A stretch of DNA of 64,000 nucleotides from Microvirga sp. (lineage in GTDB: Bacteria > Pseudomonadota > Alphaproteobacteria > Rhizobiales > Beijerinckiaceae). Shown here in pieces: positions 54,817 to 63,713 of the stretch. Location of the stretch: assembly GCF_014699075.1 (NCBI RefSeq), contig NZ_JACXAB010000004.1, positions 372,001 through 436,000 on the forward strand. The letters are read 5' to 3'. Below the pieces are notes generated by a model. That model was not told the origin of the DNA and ran no database searches. It saw nothing but the letters and a program-made list of their open reading frames with translations. Every line of letters begins with the position of its first letter. Within the stretch, counting starts at the first letter, position 1. The position numbers and the translations under genes are program-made.

Positions 54817-57108
54817 TTGAATATGGATTCTGATTTCAGCTTTCGGCAGCTTGTAAACATCATTCGCAGACGAATGGTGCTGGTCCTGTCGCTGGCTCTC
54901 TGCGGAACATTGCTGGTTACAGTCATAGGGTTTTCGCTTCCCGCGAAGTACACGGCTGAGGTTCAGCTCGTGGTGACGCCTCGTCAAGCAGGAGTGCTTG
55001 GAAATCGAGCCGGCGCTACGGATCCTGAAGCGGAGGAGACGCTGATCGATACTCATGTCGCGTTGCTTTCTTCACCTGACCATCTGCAGCATGTGCTGGA
55101 AAGTCTCGCGAACGATCATAGTCAAAGTGGTCACAACCAGAATATGGGGGCTGCTGGTCAATTGGTCGAGCGAGGCAGTATATCTGAATTTGTGAACTGG
55201 AGTGTGAAAGCGCTCAAAGAAACCCTTCGTCAGCTCTCAGGCCGCCAACAGTCCATGCAGAGATTGGCCACGTTCGACGGAACATTGAACCTGAGGGAAC
55301 TGCAGCACAACTTGGATGTAGCCAGGCAGAGGCGATCTCGCGTCATAGCTGTCAGGTTCACCTGGACAAGTCCGGAGCAAGCTGCACTTGTTGCAAGCCG
55401 TGCAGCGCAGTTATACGTTGCAGATCAAGCTGAGCAGAAACACAAAGATAATAAACGTGAGTTGGAGTGGCTCGGTGATCGCCTTCCCGTGCTAAAGAAA
55501 GATGTAGAGCGTGCAGAGGCAGCCGTTCTTGAGCATCGGATCGAGAACGGGGCTCAAGGCACCAATCGATCTGATCTAATTGAACAGCAGGTTGCTGATC
55601 TAACCCGACAGCTTGCGATTATGCGGTCTGACCTTATTCGACGGCAGTCGCAGCTCAATGCTGTCCGTAGTCTGGTGCGCCAAGGCTCCAGTAACGATGA
55701 ACTGGTACGAAGGGTCAATCTTCTGTCGCTCACTGAACTGCGAAATCGGGAGTTAGCCCTCCTACGTGCCGAGTCTGCTTCTTCAGGCGGGCTAGCTGGT
55801 GCAGAGTCACGAGTGCCTTCGACACCGGCCCAAGTTCAAGAGGTTCGTAACAATTTCGCCGGAGAAGCTATCCGTATTAGCGTAAGTCTCGAGGGTGATA
55901 TCAAGAGCATAGAGACTCAGATTCAATCAATGGAGCAAAGGCTCGCCGTTGTGCAAGAGGCTAGTAGGGAAACGCAGAAGTCCGACCTTCGATTGCGTGA
56001 TCTTGAGCGTGAAGCCAACGCTGCAGGACAACTCTACAACGCCATGCTGGTTCGCACGAGAGAGACTGCCGAAGCTGGCGAAATCCTTAACCCTGACATA
56101 CGTGTGAGCTCCGCTGCTCCTCCTCCGGAGCGACCCAGTTCCTACCATCCGGTCCTGTTCATTCCCCCAGCATTGATTCTATTTCTGGTTGGCGGATGTA
56201 TGCTAGCGCTTCTTTTGGAGCGACTTGACCATAGCCTAAGAAGCGAACGAGAGATTGATGATGCATTGGGCGTATCCTGCCTTGGCCTCATCCCGCAATT
56301 GCGGATTACCAAGAAACTGCGTCCCCATCAGCAGCTTCGGGAGAATCCATTTTCTGCTTACGCCGAAGCTATACGATCCGTTGCGGTTGGTCTCCAGCTC
56401 ACATCAACTCAAGGCCCCAACAAAGTAGTCCTCGTCAGTTCCAGCGTTCCGGGAGAGGGAAAAACAACGCTCGCGGTTAGTCTAGCCGTATATGCCGCGG
56501 GCCTTGGAAGACGCACAGTGCTTATTGATTTGGACCTACGCCACCCCGCGACCATGCGAGAGCTAGTCTTCGAAGCAAAGAGCATAAAAACCATCGCGCA
56601 TTCCTCCAACCTGTTGTTGGGGGCTTCCATTCAGCATATTTCCGAAATCAGTCTAGACCATCTTTCGTTATCGCGGATCAAAGGAGATCCCATGGCTCTC
56701 CTCACTGGCGGGCAGCTTCAGCCCCTCTTGCAGGAGCTTCGAAAAGTATACGATTTCATCGTGATCGATAGCCCACCCCTGCTTTCTACTGCCGAAGCCC
56801 GCGTTCTCGCGACGTTGGCAGATAAAATGCTCTTCGTCGTTCAATGGGGTCAGACAAGGCGCGAGCTCGCCCAAAATGCACTACACCTGCTACGATCAGC
56901 AGGAACCCCACTCAAGCCGGCTGATGAGCTTGTCAGCGCAGTCGTTACCCGGGTCAACCTCAAGAAACATGCCCGCTACGGTTATGGAGACCTGGGCGAG
57001 ATCTTAGCAAAGTATAGCCATTACCGTTCCCTGCCACCATGGCTTCGCTCTCTAAAAGCATGGCTCGGGATACCGAGCGTTCGTAAAACTGTCATCGCGG
57101 ATATTTGA
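54817..57108 (+). CDS. Wzc-like chain-length determinant/tyrosine autokinase
   Basis: 763 residues from TTG 54817 (ATG 54823 is equally possible). A Wzz domain at the N-terminus (DFSFRQLVNIIRRRMVLVLS, membrane helix, YTAEVQLVVTP) leads to a long coiled coil and a second membrane helix near residues 447-468 (VLFIPPALILFLVGGCMLAL). The cytoplasmic BY-kinase has Walker A VPGEGKTTLAVS (Lys549), Walker A' LIDLDLRHP (Asp571, Asp573) and Walker B DFIVIDSPP (Asp651). The C-terminal tail carries Tyr721, 723, 733 and 736, a likely autophosphorylation cluster. It should control polymer length and export together with the Wza-like protein. Confidence 0.92.
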   Translation: MNMDSDFSFRQLVNIIRRRMVLVLSLALCGTLLVTVIGFSLPAKYTAEVQLVVTPRQAGVLGNRAGATDPEAEETLIDTHVALLSSPDHLQHVLESLANDHSQSGHNQNMGAAGQLVERGSISEFVNWSVKALKETLRQLSGRQQSMQRLATFDGTLNLRELQHNLDVARQRRSRVIAVRFTWTSPEQAALVASRAAQLYVADQAEQKHKDNKRELEWLGDRLPVLKKDVERAEAAVLEHRIENGAQGTNRSDLIEQQVADLTRQLAIMRSDLIRRQSQLNAVRSLVRQGSSNDELVRRVNLLSLTELRNRELALLRAESASSGGLAGAESRVPSTPAQVQEVRNNFAGEAIRISVSLEGDIKSIETQIQSMEQRLAVVQEASRETQKSDLRLRDLEREANAAGQLYNAMLVRTRETAEAGEILNPDIRVSSAAPPPERPSSYHPVLFIPPALILFLVGGCMLALLLERLDHSLRSEREIDDALGVSCLGLIPQLRITKKLRPHQQLRENPFSAYAEAIRSVAVGLQLTSTQGPNKVVLVSSSVPGEGKTTLAVSLAVYAAGLGRRTVLIDLDLRHPATMRELVFEAKSIKTIAHSSNLLLGASIQHISEISLDHLSLSRIKGDPMALLTGGQLQPLLQELRKVYDFIVIDSPPLLSTAEARVLATLADKMLFVVQWGQTRRELAQNALHLLRSAGTPLKPADELVSAVVTRVNLKKHARYGYGDLGEILAKYSHYRSLPPWLRSLKAWLGIPSVRKTVIADI

Positions 57109-57240
57109 AATAATATGGAAACTCACCAGCGAGAAGTCCAGACCAATCCGGCGCCTTTCCCTTGGGCTGGGCAGATCGCTCCGAAGATGTAAGCGGAGGC
57201 GGTTCTCAGATCGTGCGACGCCGAGAGACGCGTGACGCGC
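57109..57240. other. Gap at the right border of the exopolysaccharide cluster
   Basis: No coding sequence recognised. It separates the tyrosine-kinase gene from the first transposase fragment; the composition changes here to GC-rich. Confidence 0.35.
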
Positions 57241-57525
57241 TTGGCCCAGCGCCGGGTCTCGCTGACGCTTGCCAAACATGAGGTGCCGGTCCCGATCATG
57301 CTGCGGCTGTTTCTGCCTGAGACCTGGATCTAGGATCCCGAGTGCCTGCAACACGCCGGCGTGCCTGAGGCGCTCCGGACGGAACGCTCCGAGCCGGAGA
57401 TCGCATTAGCGGAACTGCGGCGGGTCATGCAAGCCGGGGTGAGGTTTGGGGCCGTTCTGGCCGATGCCGGTTACAGCATCAGCGCGCCTTTCCGGCAGGC
57501 GCTCACGGCTCTGGGGCTGGTATTC
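57241..57525 (+). pseudogene. IS701-like (DDE) transposase fragment
   Basis: One frame reads LAQRRVSLTLAKHEVPVPIM, LRLFLPETWI, a TAG stop at 57331-57333, then CLQHAGVPEALR, RVMQAGVRFGAVLADAGYS and ALTALGLVFG. The L-LFLP-TW, GVPEA and GVRFG-VLADAGY pieces are characteristic of IS701-family transposases. Only a central part remains. It ends abruptly at the junction with a serine recombinase fragment. Confidence 0.7.
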
Positions 57526-57527
57526 GG

Positions 57528-57911
57528 GACGATCTGCGGTTCATCGACAACGGTCACAGTGGCGCCAGCCTGATCCGTCCCGCTCTGGAGCGGTTGCGCG
57601 ATCTCGTGGCGCTGTCGGCCGTCGATCTCGTTTACGTCCATGCCCCGGATCGTCTCGCCCGCAGCTATGCGCATCAGGTTCTGCTGCTCGAAGAATTCGC
57701 CCATGCCGGCACGCAGGTGATCTTCCTCAATCGCCCAATCGGATCCACACCCGAGGACAGCCTGCTGCTGCAGCTCCAGGGCATGTTCGCCGAGTACGAA
57801 AGAGCCAAAGTGCTGGAGCGCAGCCGGCGCGGCAAGCGCCACCGCGCTCAAACCGGCGCCGTCAGTGTCCTGTCCCGTGCACCCTTCGGCTACCGCTACA
57901 TCACGCGTGAG
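57528..57911 (+). pseudogene. Large serine recombinase, middle fragment (catalytic domain part)
   Basis: In frame from GAC 57528: DDLRFIDNGHSGASLIRPAL, then VDLVYVHAPDRLARSYAHQV with the catalytic DRLAR arginines, EYERAKVLERSRRGKRHRAQ and APFGYRYITR. This is the second part of a resolvase N-terminal domain and the start of the recombinase domain. The preceding portion, with the nucleophile Ser, is missing here but lies at 60817-60972 on the other strand. The following part lies inverted at 57913-58944. After ITR the reading diverges (EITRTTSSAT...). The junction is a 10-bp perfect palindrome TCACGCGTGA (57901-57910). Confidence 0.8.
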
Positions 57912-57912
57912 A

Positions 57913-58944
57913 TCACCCGAACAACATCATCGGCCACCTCGATGCGCTTGACGAGCGTACAGATGATGTCGCCCAATCCGCACCCGCGAGCCGATCGTGC
58001 ACCATCGCGGCAAACAGGTCCAGCTTCCCAATGACAAGGTGCAGCGAGCGGATTTGCTCATCCGCTTCCTGGTGAGCCTTGGCTTCAGCTTCCAGCCGGG
58101 CTGTCCGGCGGCGCAACGCGGTCAGGCGCGGCTCGAACTCGGACTTTTCGATCAGCCCCTCCGTGTAGCTGTCGATCAGCCGCTCGGTTGCGCGGCGAGC
58201 CTTGGCGAGTTGACGGTCAAGGGCATCGAGTTCGAGCCGATGCGGCGTAGCCTGCACGGCATCCAGGCGCCGCTGATACTCGGCGATCACCTGTGCCGGA
58301 TCGGCTAGCAGACGGCAGACCTCACGCCACACCGCCTCATCAAGCAACTCCGTGGCGACCAGCCGGGCATCACACCGGAATGCCCCGTGGAAGCGGCTGC
58401 GGTCGGTGCCGCAACAGCGATAGTAGCGCCACTGCCCCCGATGGTGGTGGCCCGTGAACCCGTAGCCGCACTTCTGGCAGACCAGCAGGCCGCGCAGCAG
58501 ATACTGGACGCCCGCAAGCCGCTCGCGATTGCGCTTGCGGCTTGTCTCCAGTTGCTCGGCGACACTCGCGAAGAGTTCGTCGCCGACAATCGCCGGCACC
58601 GCGATGCTGATGTGCCGCTCAGTTGGGGCTGGCACTTGCCGCCAGGGCCGCCGCGGCAGGCCATCGTGGCCACGCGGCGGATGCAGCGGCGGCCGCCACG
58701 GCACGCTCTGGCGCCGGCCATAAAGCGCCTGTCCCGCATAGGCAGGGTTGAGCAACATGCTATGGATCATCGCCCGGCTCCAGTGTCGCCGCCCGGTCGG
58801 ACTTGGAATCCCGCTGGCGTGCAGGCGCCGGCAGACCCCGGCCAGCGTCAAGCGCTCGTGCCCGACCCAGGTGAAGATCTGGTGCACGATCCGCGCCGCC
58901 TCCTCATCGATCTCGTAGCGAGCATCTCCCCCACCAGCCTTCCG
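57913..58944 (-). pseudogene. Large serine recombinase, C-terminal fragment in inverted orientation
   Basis: Minus-strand reading RKAGGGDARYEIDEEAARIV continues into the recombinase domain (AGVCRRLHASGIPSPTGRRH, SMLLNPAYAGQALYGRRQ), the zinc ribbon (GLLVCQKCGYGFTGHHH ... RYYRCCG ... FRCDAR) and a coiled coil. The native C-terminus (DIICTLVKRIEVADDVVRVI) is in another frame, so a small indel lies near 57,970. The ITR end of the middle fragment joined to the RKAGGG start here would give a continuous FGYRYIT-RKAGGGDARYEID sequence, the normal form in this family. Confidence 0.8.
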
Positions 58945-59121
58945 GGTTGATCCCGGCTTCTCAGGTCCACCTGAAACCGGCCGAACTTTGCACCATAGTA
59001 CATGGGGAAGCAGCGCGGCGGAGCTGGTCCGGGTTGCGCAGCCGCGCTACCCGGGGTGGTCATGGCCAGCCAGCAGGTCTCACAGTGATGTCGCTGAACA
59101 CACGCTGGAGGCCAGCCGACC

Positions 59122-60414
59122 ATGACCGAGCTCAATTCTACACCCGCTCCTGCCACTCTTGTAGCGATCGACATCTCCAAGCACCGCCACGAGGTGCTCA
59201 TTGAGGCTCCCGGTCAGGCCCGACGCCGGCGGCTTACCATCCTGAGCACCAAGGTGGATCATGACCGCCTCGTCGAGGCTTTGGCAGCTTACGGCAGCCC
59301 GGTGCTCATCGGCTTTGAGGCCACAGGCGATTACCACCGCGGGCTCGCCTACCGCCTGCTCTCAGCAGGCTTCGAGCTGCGGCTGGTCTCGTCTGTCGCG
59401 CTCGCCCGTACCCGCGAGGCGCTGCACAACGGCTGGGACAAGAACGATCCCAAGGACGCACAGGTGATCCTGCACATGATCCGGATCGGCGCGACCCAGC
59501 GCTATGTCGATCCCTTGGCGACCGGGATCAACGACCTGCAGGAATTGTCGAACACCCACGAGGCGATCTCCAAAGCCAAGACCGAGACCTGGCACCGGAT
59601 CCTGACCCATTACCTGCCCCTGTACTTTCCCGAGGTCGAGCGCTTTGCCGGCAACAGCCGCTCCGACTGGTTCCTGGCGCTGCTCGAACGCTTTCCCACA
59701 CCCTCCAGCATCGTGGATCTGGATCGGGACAGCTTCGTGCAGGAGGCATGGCCCGTGATCGGCCGGAAGGTTTCCAAGGCTCGCTTGCTCAACGACATCT
59801 ACGAGACCGCACGTTCCTCCACGGCTCTGCCGGTGGCGGAAGGCTCGGCGGCGATCACCATGTTCCGCATGGTCTTGGCCGAAGCACGCAGCCTCATCCG
59901 CCAGCGGGATCAGATCGAGGATCTGGCTCATGCGATGCTTGCTGATCATGCCGACTATCGGCGGCTGCGCACGGTTCCGGGCATCGGGCCGATCCATGCC
60001 CTGACGATCCTGGCGGAAGCCGGTGATCTGCGCCGCTTCGGGCACCATCGTCAATTCCTGAAGTTCTGCGGCCTTGATCTGGCCACCCGCAAGTCGGGCA
60101 CGTTCCGCGGCCGCACCAAGCTGTCGAAGTACGGCAATGCCCGCTTGCGGCGGGCGCTGTGGATGGCCGCCCAGGTGGCAATGCGCCAGCGCGACAACAG
60201 CTTTCGGGATAAACTCGGCCGCTATACCGCGCGCGATCGCCACGATGCCGATCTGCGCCGCAAGGCCGTGACAGCCTTGACCGCCAAGATGGCCCGTGTG
60301 GTGCACGCGGTGATCAAGGGCGGAACAGAATACCGGCCGTTCTTTGAGCGTCCGGTGCCGGGTGGAAGGACCTCTCTTTGTACGGGCCGTGAGGGCGCGC
60401 CAGCGACCCTGTAG
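59122..60414 (+). CDS. IS110-family transposase (apparently intact)
   Basis: 430 residues. The N-terminal DEDD-type domain has VAIDISKHRHEVLIEAPG, LIGFEATGDYHRGLAYRLL, and NDPKDAQVILHMIR with the acidic residues of the RuvC-like site. The C-terminal transposase_20 domain has LRTVPGIGPIHALTILAEAG, LKFCGLDLATRKSGTFRG and LSKYGNARLRRALWMAA. It has no internal stop, unlike its neighbours. It lies between pieces of the serine recombinase and is probably a recent insertion. IS110 elements lack terminal inverted repeats, so exact ends could not be set. Confidence 0.9.
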   Translation: MTELNSTPAPATLVAIDISKHRHEVLIEAPGQARRRRLTILSTKVDHDRLVEALAAYGSPVLIGFEATGDYHRGLAYRLLSAGFELRLVSSVALARTREALHNGWDKNDPKDAQVILHMIRIGATQRYVDPLATGINDLQELSNTHEAISKAKTETWHRILTHYLPLYFPEVERFAGNSRSDWFLALLERFPTPSSIVDLDRDSFVQEAWPVIGRKVSKARLLNDIYETARSSTALPVAEGSAAITMFRMVLAEARSLIRQRDQIEDLAHAMLADHADYRRLRTVPGIGPIHALTILAEAGDLRRFGHHRQFLKFCGLDLATRKSGTFRGRTKLSKYGNARLRRALWMAAQVAMRQRDNSFRDKLGRYTARDRHDADLRRKAVTALTAKMARVVHAVIKGGTEYRPFFERPVPGGRTSLCTGREGAPATL

Positions 60415-60640
60415 ATAATGTTTGGGCCTTCCACCTGGGGTGTATCTCGTATTGAGGACGGTGAGGACCACGGCTGTGACCGCTGGATCCTGTGTTTGCT
60501 ATGGGAGAGAACAATCCCGTTGACGGTGGAAGCCACCTGGCTCACTCTACCTGAAGCGCCGATCAAGCCAGTCGGCGTGCTGAGATCTGTTGGCCCAGTG
60601 CCACTGCTGCTTCCCCACATAGGACGTTGTCTAACACGTC

Positions 60641-60709
60641 GTGATCCTGCACCGGATGTGGATCGACGGCACCACGTTCCGCTGGGGCCAGCAGGGAGCT
60701 GCCGCATAG
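60641..60709 (+). pseudogene. Detached 3' end of an IS110-family transposase
   Basis: The plus strand reads VILHRMWIDGTTFRWGQQGA followed by a stop. This is the usual C-terminus of the IS110 subgroup represented at 61273-62247, where the body ends abruptly at RKLAV on the opposite strand. RKLAV-ILHRMW-DGT-FRW would be continuous in an intact copy. The identical 14 bp TTGTCTAACACGTC stands at this junction (60627-60640) and at the other (61269-61282). Confidence 0.65.
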
Positions 60710-60816
60710 GAGGAGCAAGCGTTCGGAACGCGGCGGCTTTCGTCCTGTTCCCCTGAGGTCCCGTCGCCGGGACGATGGACGCGGTGAAGCCGTAAGTAGT
60801 GACGTGAGCCACGGCC

Positions 60817-60972
60817 CATAGCATGACCGTCCTGTTGCGCCCGTGCGATCAGCTCCGCCAACTGGCTGTCGATGGTGTGATGTTCAGCCTGCTGGTCGGA
60901 GGAAACCCGGGCGTAGAGGGCGACCTGCAGGATCTGTGGGGCCGAAACGGCTTTCAGGTGTGGCGTTCTCAT
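60817..60972 (-). pseudogene. Large serine recombinase, N-terminal fragment
   Basis: From ATG 60972 (GAGGGAG upstream) the minus strand reads ILQVALYARVSSDQQAEHHT, then IDSQLAELIARAQQDGHAM, the start of a resolvase domain with the nucleophile Ser in YARVSSDQQ. Similarity stops after GHAM; the expected continuation DDLRFIDNGHSGASL begins at 57528 on the plus strand. Sum of the three pieces is about 525 residues, the usual size for a large serine recombinase. Confidence 0.75.
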
Positions 60973-61138
60973 CGCATGCTCCCTCGGAAAGGGCGGCCTG
61001 TGTCCTTGATGGCAGCGAACAGGTGCGCACGGTCAGCAGGCGCTCGTAGGCACATCCCATGACGTCCCGACTGCCCCGTCTGACATCAAAGCCGATCTCA
61101 AGGCGCAAGGGGCGGCGCCGCTTGCAAAGCTTGGCCAT
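60884..61138 (-). CDS. Possible small recombinase-associated ORF (doubtful)
   Basis: The minus-strand frame MAKLCKRRRPLRLEIGFDVR, then RGSRDVMGCAYERLLTV, begins just upstream of the recombinase start and runs into it in a different frame. Short Arg-rich proteins of this shape often precede recombinase genes in Rhizobiales mobile elements; this is from memory and not checked. Its real end is unclear because the region is rearranged. Confidence 0.25.
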   Translation of the reverse strand: MAKLCKRRRPLRLEIGFDVRRGSRDVMGCAYERLLTVRTCSLPSRTQAALSEGACDENATPESRFGPTDPAGRPLRPGFLRPAG

Positions 61139-61272
61139 GGCAGTCCTCGTCCTTCATCGGCCTGGTTTGTCCAGAGCCGTTGAAGGGTTTAACGCAGGAC
61201 CTGTCGTGTGCCGCCGGAGAGCCTTGCGAGCGACTGTATGGACAAAGCTGATCGCAAACCTTGCACCATTGT

Positions 61273-62247
61273 CTAACACGTCACGGCGAGCTTGCGGGCC
61301 AGTGCCACCTTGGCGCGCCGCATGCCCCGGCGCTTGGCCACCTCCAGCGCCCAGCGCTTGAGCGCGGAGAAGCGCACCGCGCGGGTGAGCAGGATGTGGG
61401 CGCCCTCATACAGCGCCGCGTGCACCATCAGATCGCCCACCCGGCTCACTGCCCCGGTAATGTCGGTCTCGCCCGACTGGTACTTCTTCGGCCTCAGGCC
61501 AAAGTGCGCCCCCACGGCTCGCGAGCGGGCGAAGCGTTCAGGGTCGTCCACCGCAGACGTGAAGGCCACCGCAATCAGAGCGCCCACGCCTGGCACGCTC
61601 ATCAGCCTCCGGCAGACCTCGTTCTCCCGGGCGATGCGCAGCATGGCCCGATGCAATCGGGCGAACTCCGTCTGCAGAGCCTCTCGGGCCTGCAACATGG
61701 CCTCAGCAATCTTCTCTAGCATCGCATGGCCGGCTGTGAGTATGCGCACTCGAGCCGTGAACTGTCCTTTGCGGATCTCGCCCACCTTCAGGCCGAAGCC
61801 GCGCAAGAGACCACGCAGGCTGAGCTCAACATCGCGCATCTTGGCCTGCAGCTGCTTGCGAGCCATAAGCAGGGCCCGAACTTCCTGCGCCGGCGGCGAC
61901 TTGCAGTGGACGGGGCGGAACCAGCCCATGCGCAGCAACTGGGCGATGCCGCGGGCGTCGCGGCGGTCGGTCTTGACGATCATGGCCGAGAGTGCCGCCT
62001 TCACAGGCCGGGTCTCCAACAGCACGACTTCGAACCCGGCCTGCACAACGCCCGCATACAGTCACTGCGACAGGGGAGCAGCCTCCAGGCCAACGCGGGT
62101 GAGCGGCAGGTTCAGGCTGGCGAGGAAGATGGCAAGCGCCTCAGGCTCGCTAGCGACCTTTGCCTCGCGGACGATCTGCCCTGAGGCATTGAGGATACAG
62201 ACGCTGCTGAGTTCCAACGACGCGTCAATTCCGGCATATTAGTCCAT
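61273..62247 (-). pseudogene. IS110-family transposase with two in-frame stops and missing 3' end
   Basis: Reading from ATG 62247: M-D-stop (TAA 62241-62239), then YAGIDASLELSSVCILNASG and VGLEAAPLSQ, stop (TGA 62064-62062), LYAGVVQAGFEVVLLETRP, KTDRRDARGIAQLLRMGWF, SVPGVGALIAVAFTSAVDDP, FGLRPKKYQSGETDITGAVS and RRAKVALARKLAV. The usual residues at the stops are Tyr (MDYYAGID) and Trp (LSQWLYAG). There is no frameshift in 975 bp. The C-terminus is detached (see 60641-60709). A different subgroup from the intact copy at 59122. Confidence 0.85.
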
Positions 62248-62410
62248 GGCTGTCCCTCATGATACTTGGGGTCGATCCGCTCGGACCCTGTTTCAACACC
62301 ATCACTCTGAGGGAGAGCCACCCCGCTCCGCTACTGCATGAGCGGCAGCCCCATTACGGCATCTAGAGGCTGTTATGGACCCGTCTTGAGGTCATTGCGG
62401 TTCTGGCAAG

Positions 62411-62805
62411 ATGACCTCTGCTCGCAAACCTTACCCGTCCGATGTGTCTGACGAGGAATAAGCGCTGGTATCGCCCTACCTGACGCTCCTGACCGAACAC
62501 GCGGGCCAGCGATAGCACTCCTTGCGCGAGGTGTTCAACGGCCTGCGCCACAACATCAAAACGGGTGCACCCTGGCGCTGGATACCCAACGATCTGCCAC
62601 CTTAGACCGCTGTCTACCAGCACGCGCAGTGCTGGCTGAGCACGGGCTGCTTCGAGGAGTTGGCACACAACCTGCGGGCCGTGTTGCGCCTGGCGGTTGG
62701 GCGCAGCGAGGAGCCCTCAGCTGCTGTGCTCGACAGCCACACCTTGCGCTCCAGCCCTGAGAGTGGCGCTCGCGCCGGCTATGATGGCGCCAAGCGTAAG
62801 AAGGT
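62411..62805 (+). pseudogene. IS5-family transposase with three in-frame stops, 3' truncated
   Basis: ATG 62411 opens MTSARKPYPSDVSDEE, stop (62459), ALVSPYLTLLTEHAGQR, stop (62513), HSLREVFNGLRHNIKTGAPW, RWIPNDLPP, stop (62603), TAVYQHAQCWLSTG, LAHNLRAVLRLAVGRSEEPS, SSPESGARAGYDGAKRKK. The expected residues at the stops are Trp, Glu and Trp. The reading frame is otherwise unbroken. It is cut at about 62,805 by the end of an IS21-type element, whose repeats follow directly. Confidence 0.85.
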
Positions 62806-62810
62806 GCGGA

Positions 62811-62900
62811 TTCCGACGAAGTCGGCCAGTTGTTCCGACGCGATGTCGGCCATGCATTCCGATTTCAAGCCGGCCATGATTCCGATCTGAAGTCGGCCAC
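62811..62900. repeat. IS21-type terminal repeat cluster
   Basis: Four degenerate copies about 21-24 bp apart: TTCCGACGAAGTCGGCCA, TTCCGACGCGATGTCGGCCA, TTCCGATTTCAAGCCGGCCA and TTCCGATCTGAAGTCGGCCA. Multiple short repeats near the ends, used as transposase binding sites, are a feature of IS21 elements. They mark the element's istB-side end. Confidence 0.75.
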
Positions 62901-62955
62901 CTGAGGATGGTCCCTGGGTCCTTGTGTTGCAACGTGAGTGACACTCCCGCGAAGG

Positions 62956-63699
62956 TCAAGCCGCCCCGTCGAGCGCGCGGGTCTTGCGCAAGCTCTCGCC
63001 CGTCAAACTCAGGCGATAGGCGTTGTGGACAACCCGGTCGAGAATGGCGTCCGCCAGCGTCGGAATGCCGATCATCTCGTACCACTTCTCCACCGGCACC
63101 TGGCTGGTAATCAGCAGCGAGCCGGAATCATACCGGTCCTCCACGATCTCCATCAGATCCCGCTGCTGTTCAGGGGTGAGCGGCTCCGGGCCCCAATCGT
63201 CCAGAACCAGCAACTTCGCCCGCGCCAGCGTCCGCAACAGACGGGCATAGCGGCCCTCCGTGCGCGCCAGGGCGAGAGCCGCAAACAGCCGCGGCACACG
63301 ATGGTAGAGCACCGACAGGTCCTCGCGGCACGCCTTGTGCCCAAGCGCGCAGGCGAGCCAGCTCTTGCCAACGCCGCACGGGCCGGTGATCAGCAGGTTG
63401 CGCCGCTCGCGGATCCAGTCGCACGACGACAGCTTGAGGAACAACGCCCGGTCGAGAGAGCGCGGGGCTCGGAAGTCGACATCTTCGATGCTGGCGGGAT
63501 GGCGCAGCCGGGCGGCGCGGGCCCGGGTCTCGAAGCGCTTCTGCTGCCGCAGCGTCACCTCGTGATCCAGGATCAGGCCGAGCCATTCGGCATGGCCCAG
63601 CGCCGGTGCCTCAGGATTGTCGCTGAGCGCCTTGAAGCCCTTGGCCATGCCATGCAGGCCGAGATCGTGCAGCAACTCGATAGTGGGATGGGTCAACAT
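62956..63699 (-). CDS. istB: IS21-type helper ATPase IstB
   Basis: 247 residues. AAA+ helper for IS21 transposition. N-terminal helical domain THPTIELLHDLGLHGMAKGF; Walker A LLITGPCGVGKSWLACALGH; Walker B LLVLDDWGPEPL; sensor-like YDSGSLLITSQVPVEKWYEM and the IGIPTLADAILDRVVHNAYR box that defines IstB. Intact and without stops. It follows istA with a 14-bp gap. Confidence 0.93.
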   Translation of the reverse strand: MLTHPTIELLHDLGLHGMAKGFKALSDNPEAPALGHAEWLGLILDHEVTLRQQKRFETRARAARLRHPASIEDVDFRAPRSLDRALFLKLSSCDWIRERRNLLITGPCGVGKSWLACALGHKACREDLSVLYHRVPRLFAALALARTEGRYARLLRTLARAKLLVLDDWGPEPLTPEQQRDLMEIVEDRYDSGSLLITSQVPVEKWYEMIGIPTLADAILDRVVHNAYRLSLTGESLRKTRALDGAA

Positions 63700-63713
63700 G
63701 CTGGTCGTCTCCT

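Noticed and set aside
62062-62064. In-frame TGA in the IS110 transposase as a possible selenocysteine or readthrough codon
   Set aside because: A second stop (TAA) follows the start codon, the 3' end is missing, and no structured element was seen; decay is simpler.
62811-62900. Short regularly spaced repeats that could suggest a CRISPR array
   Set aside because: The units are degenerate and only 21-24 bp apart with almost no spacer; they fit IS21 terminal repeats and lie directly beside istB.
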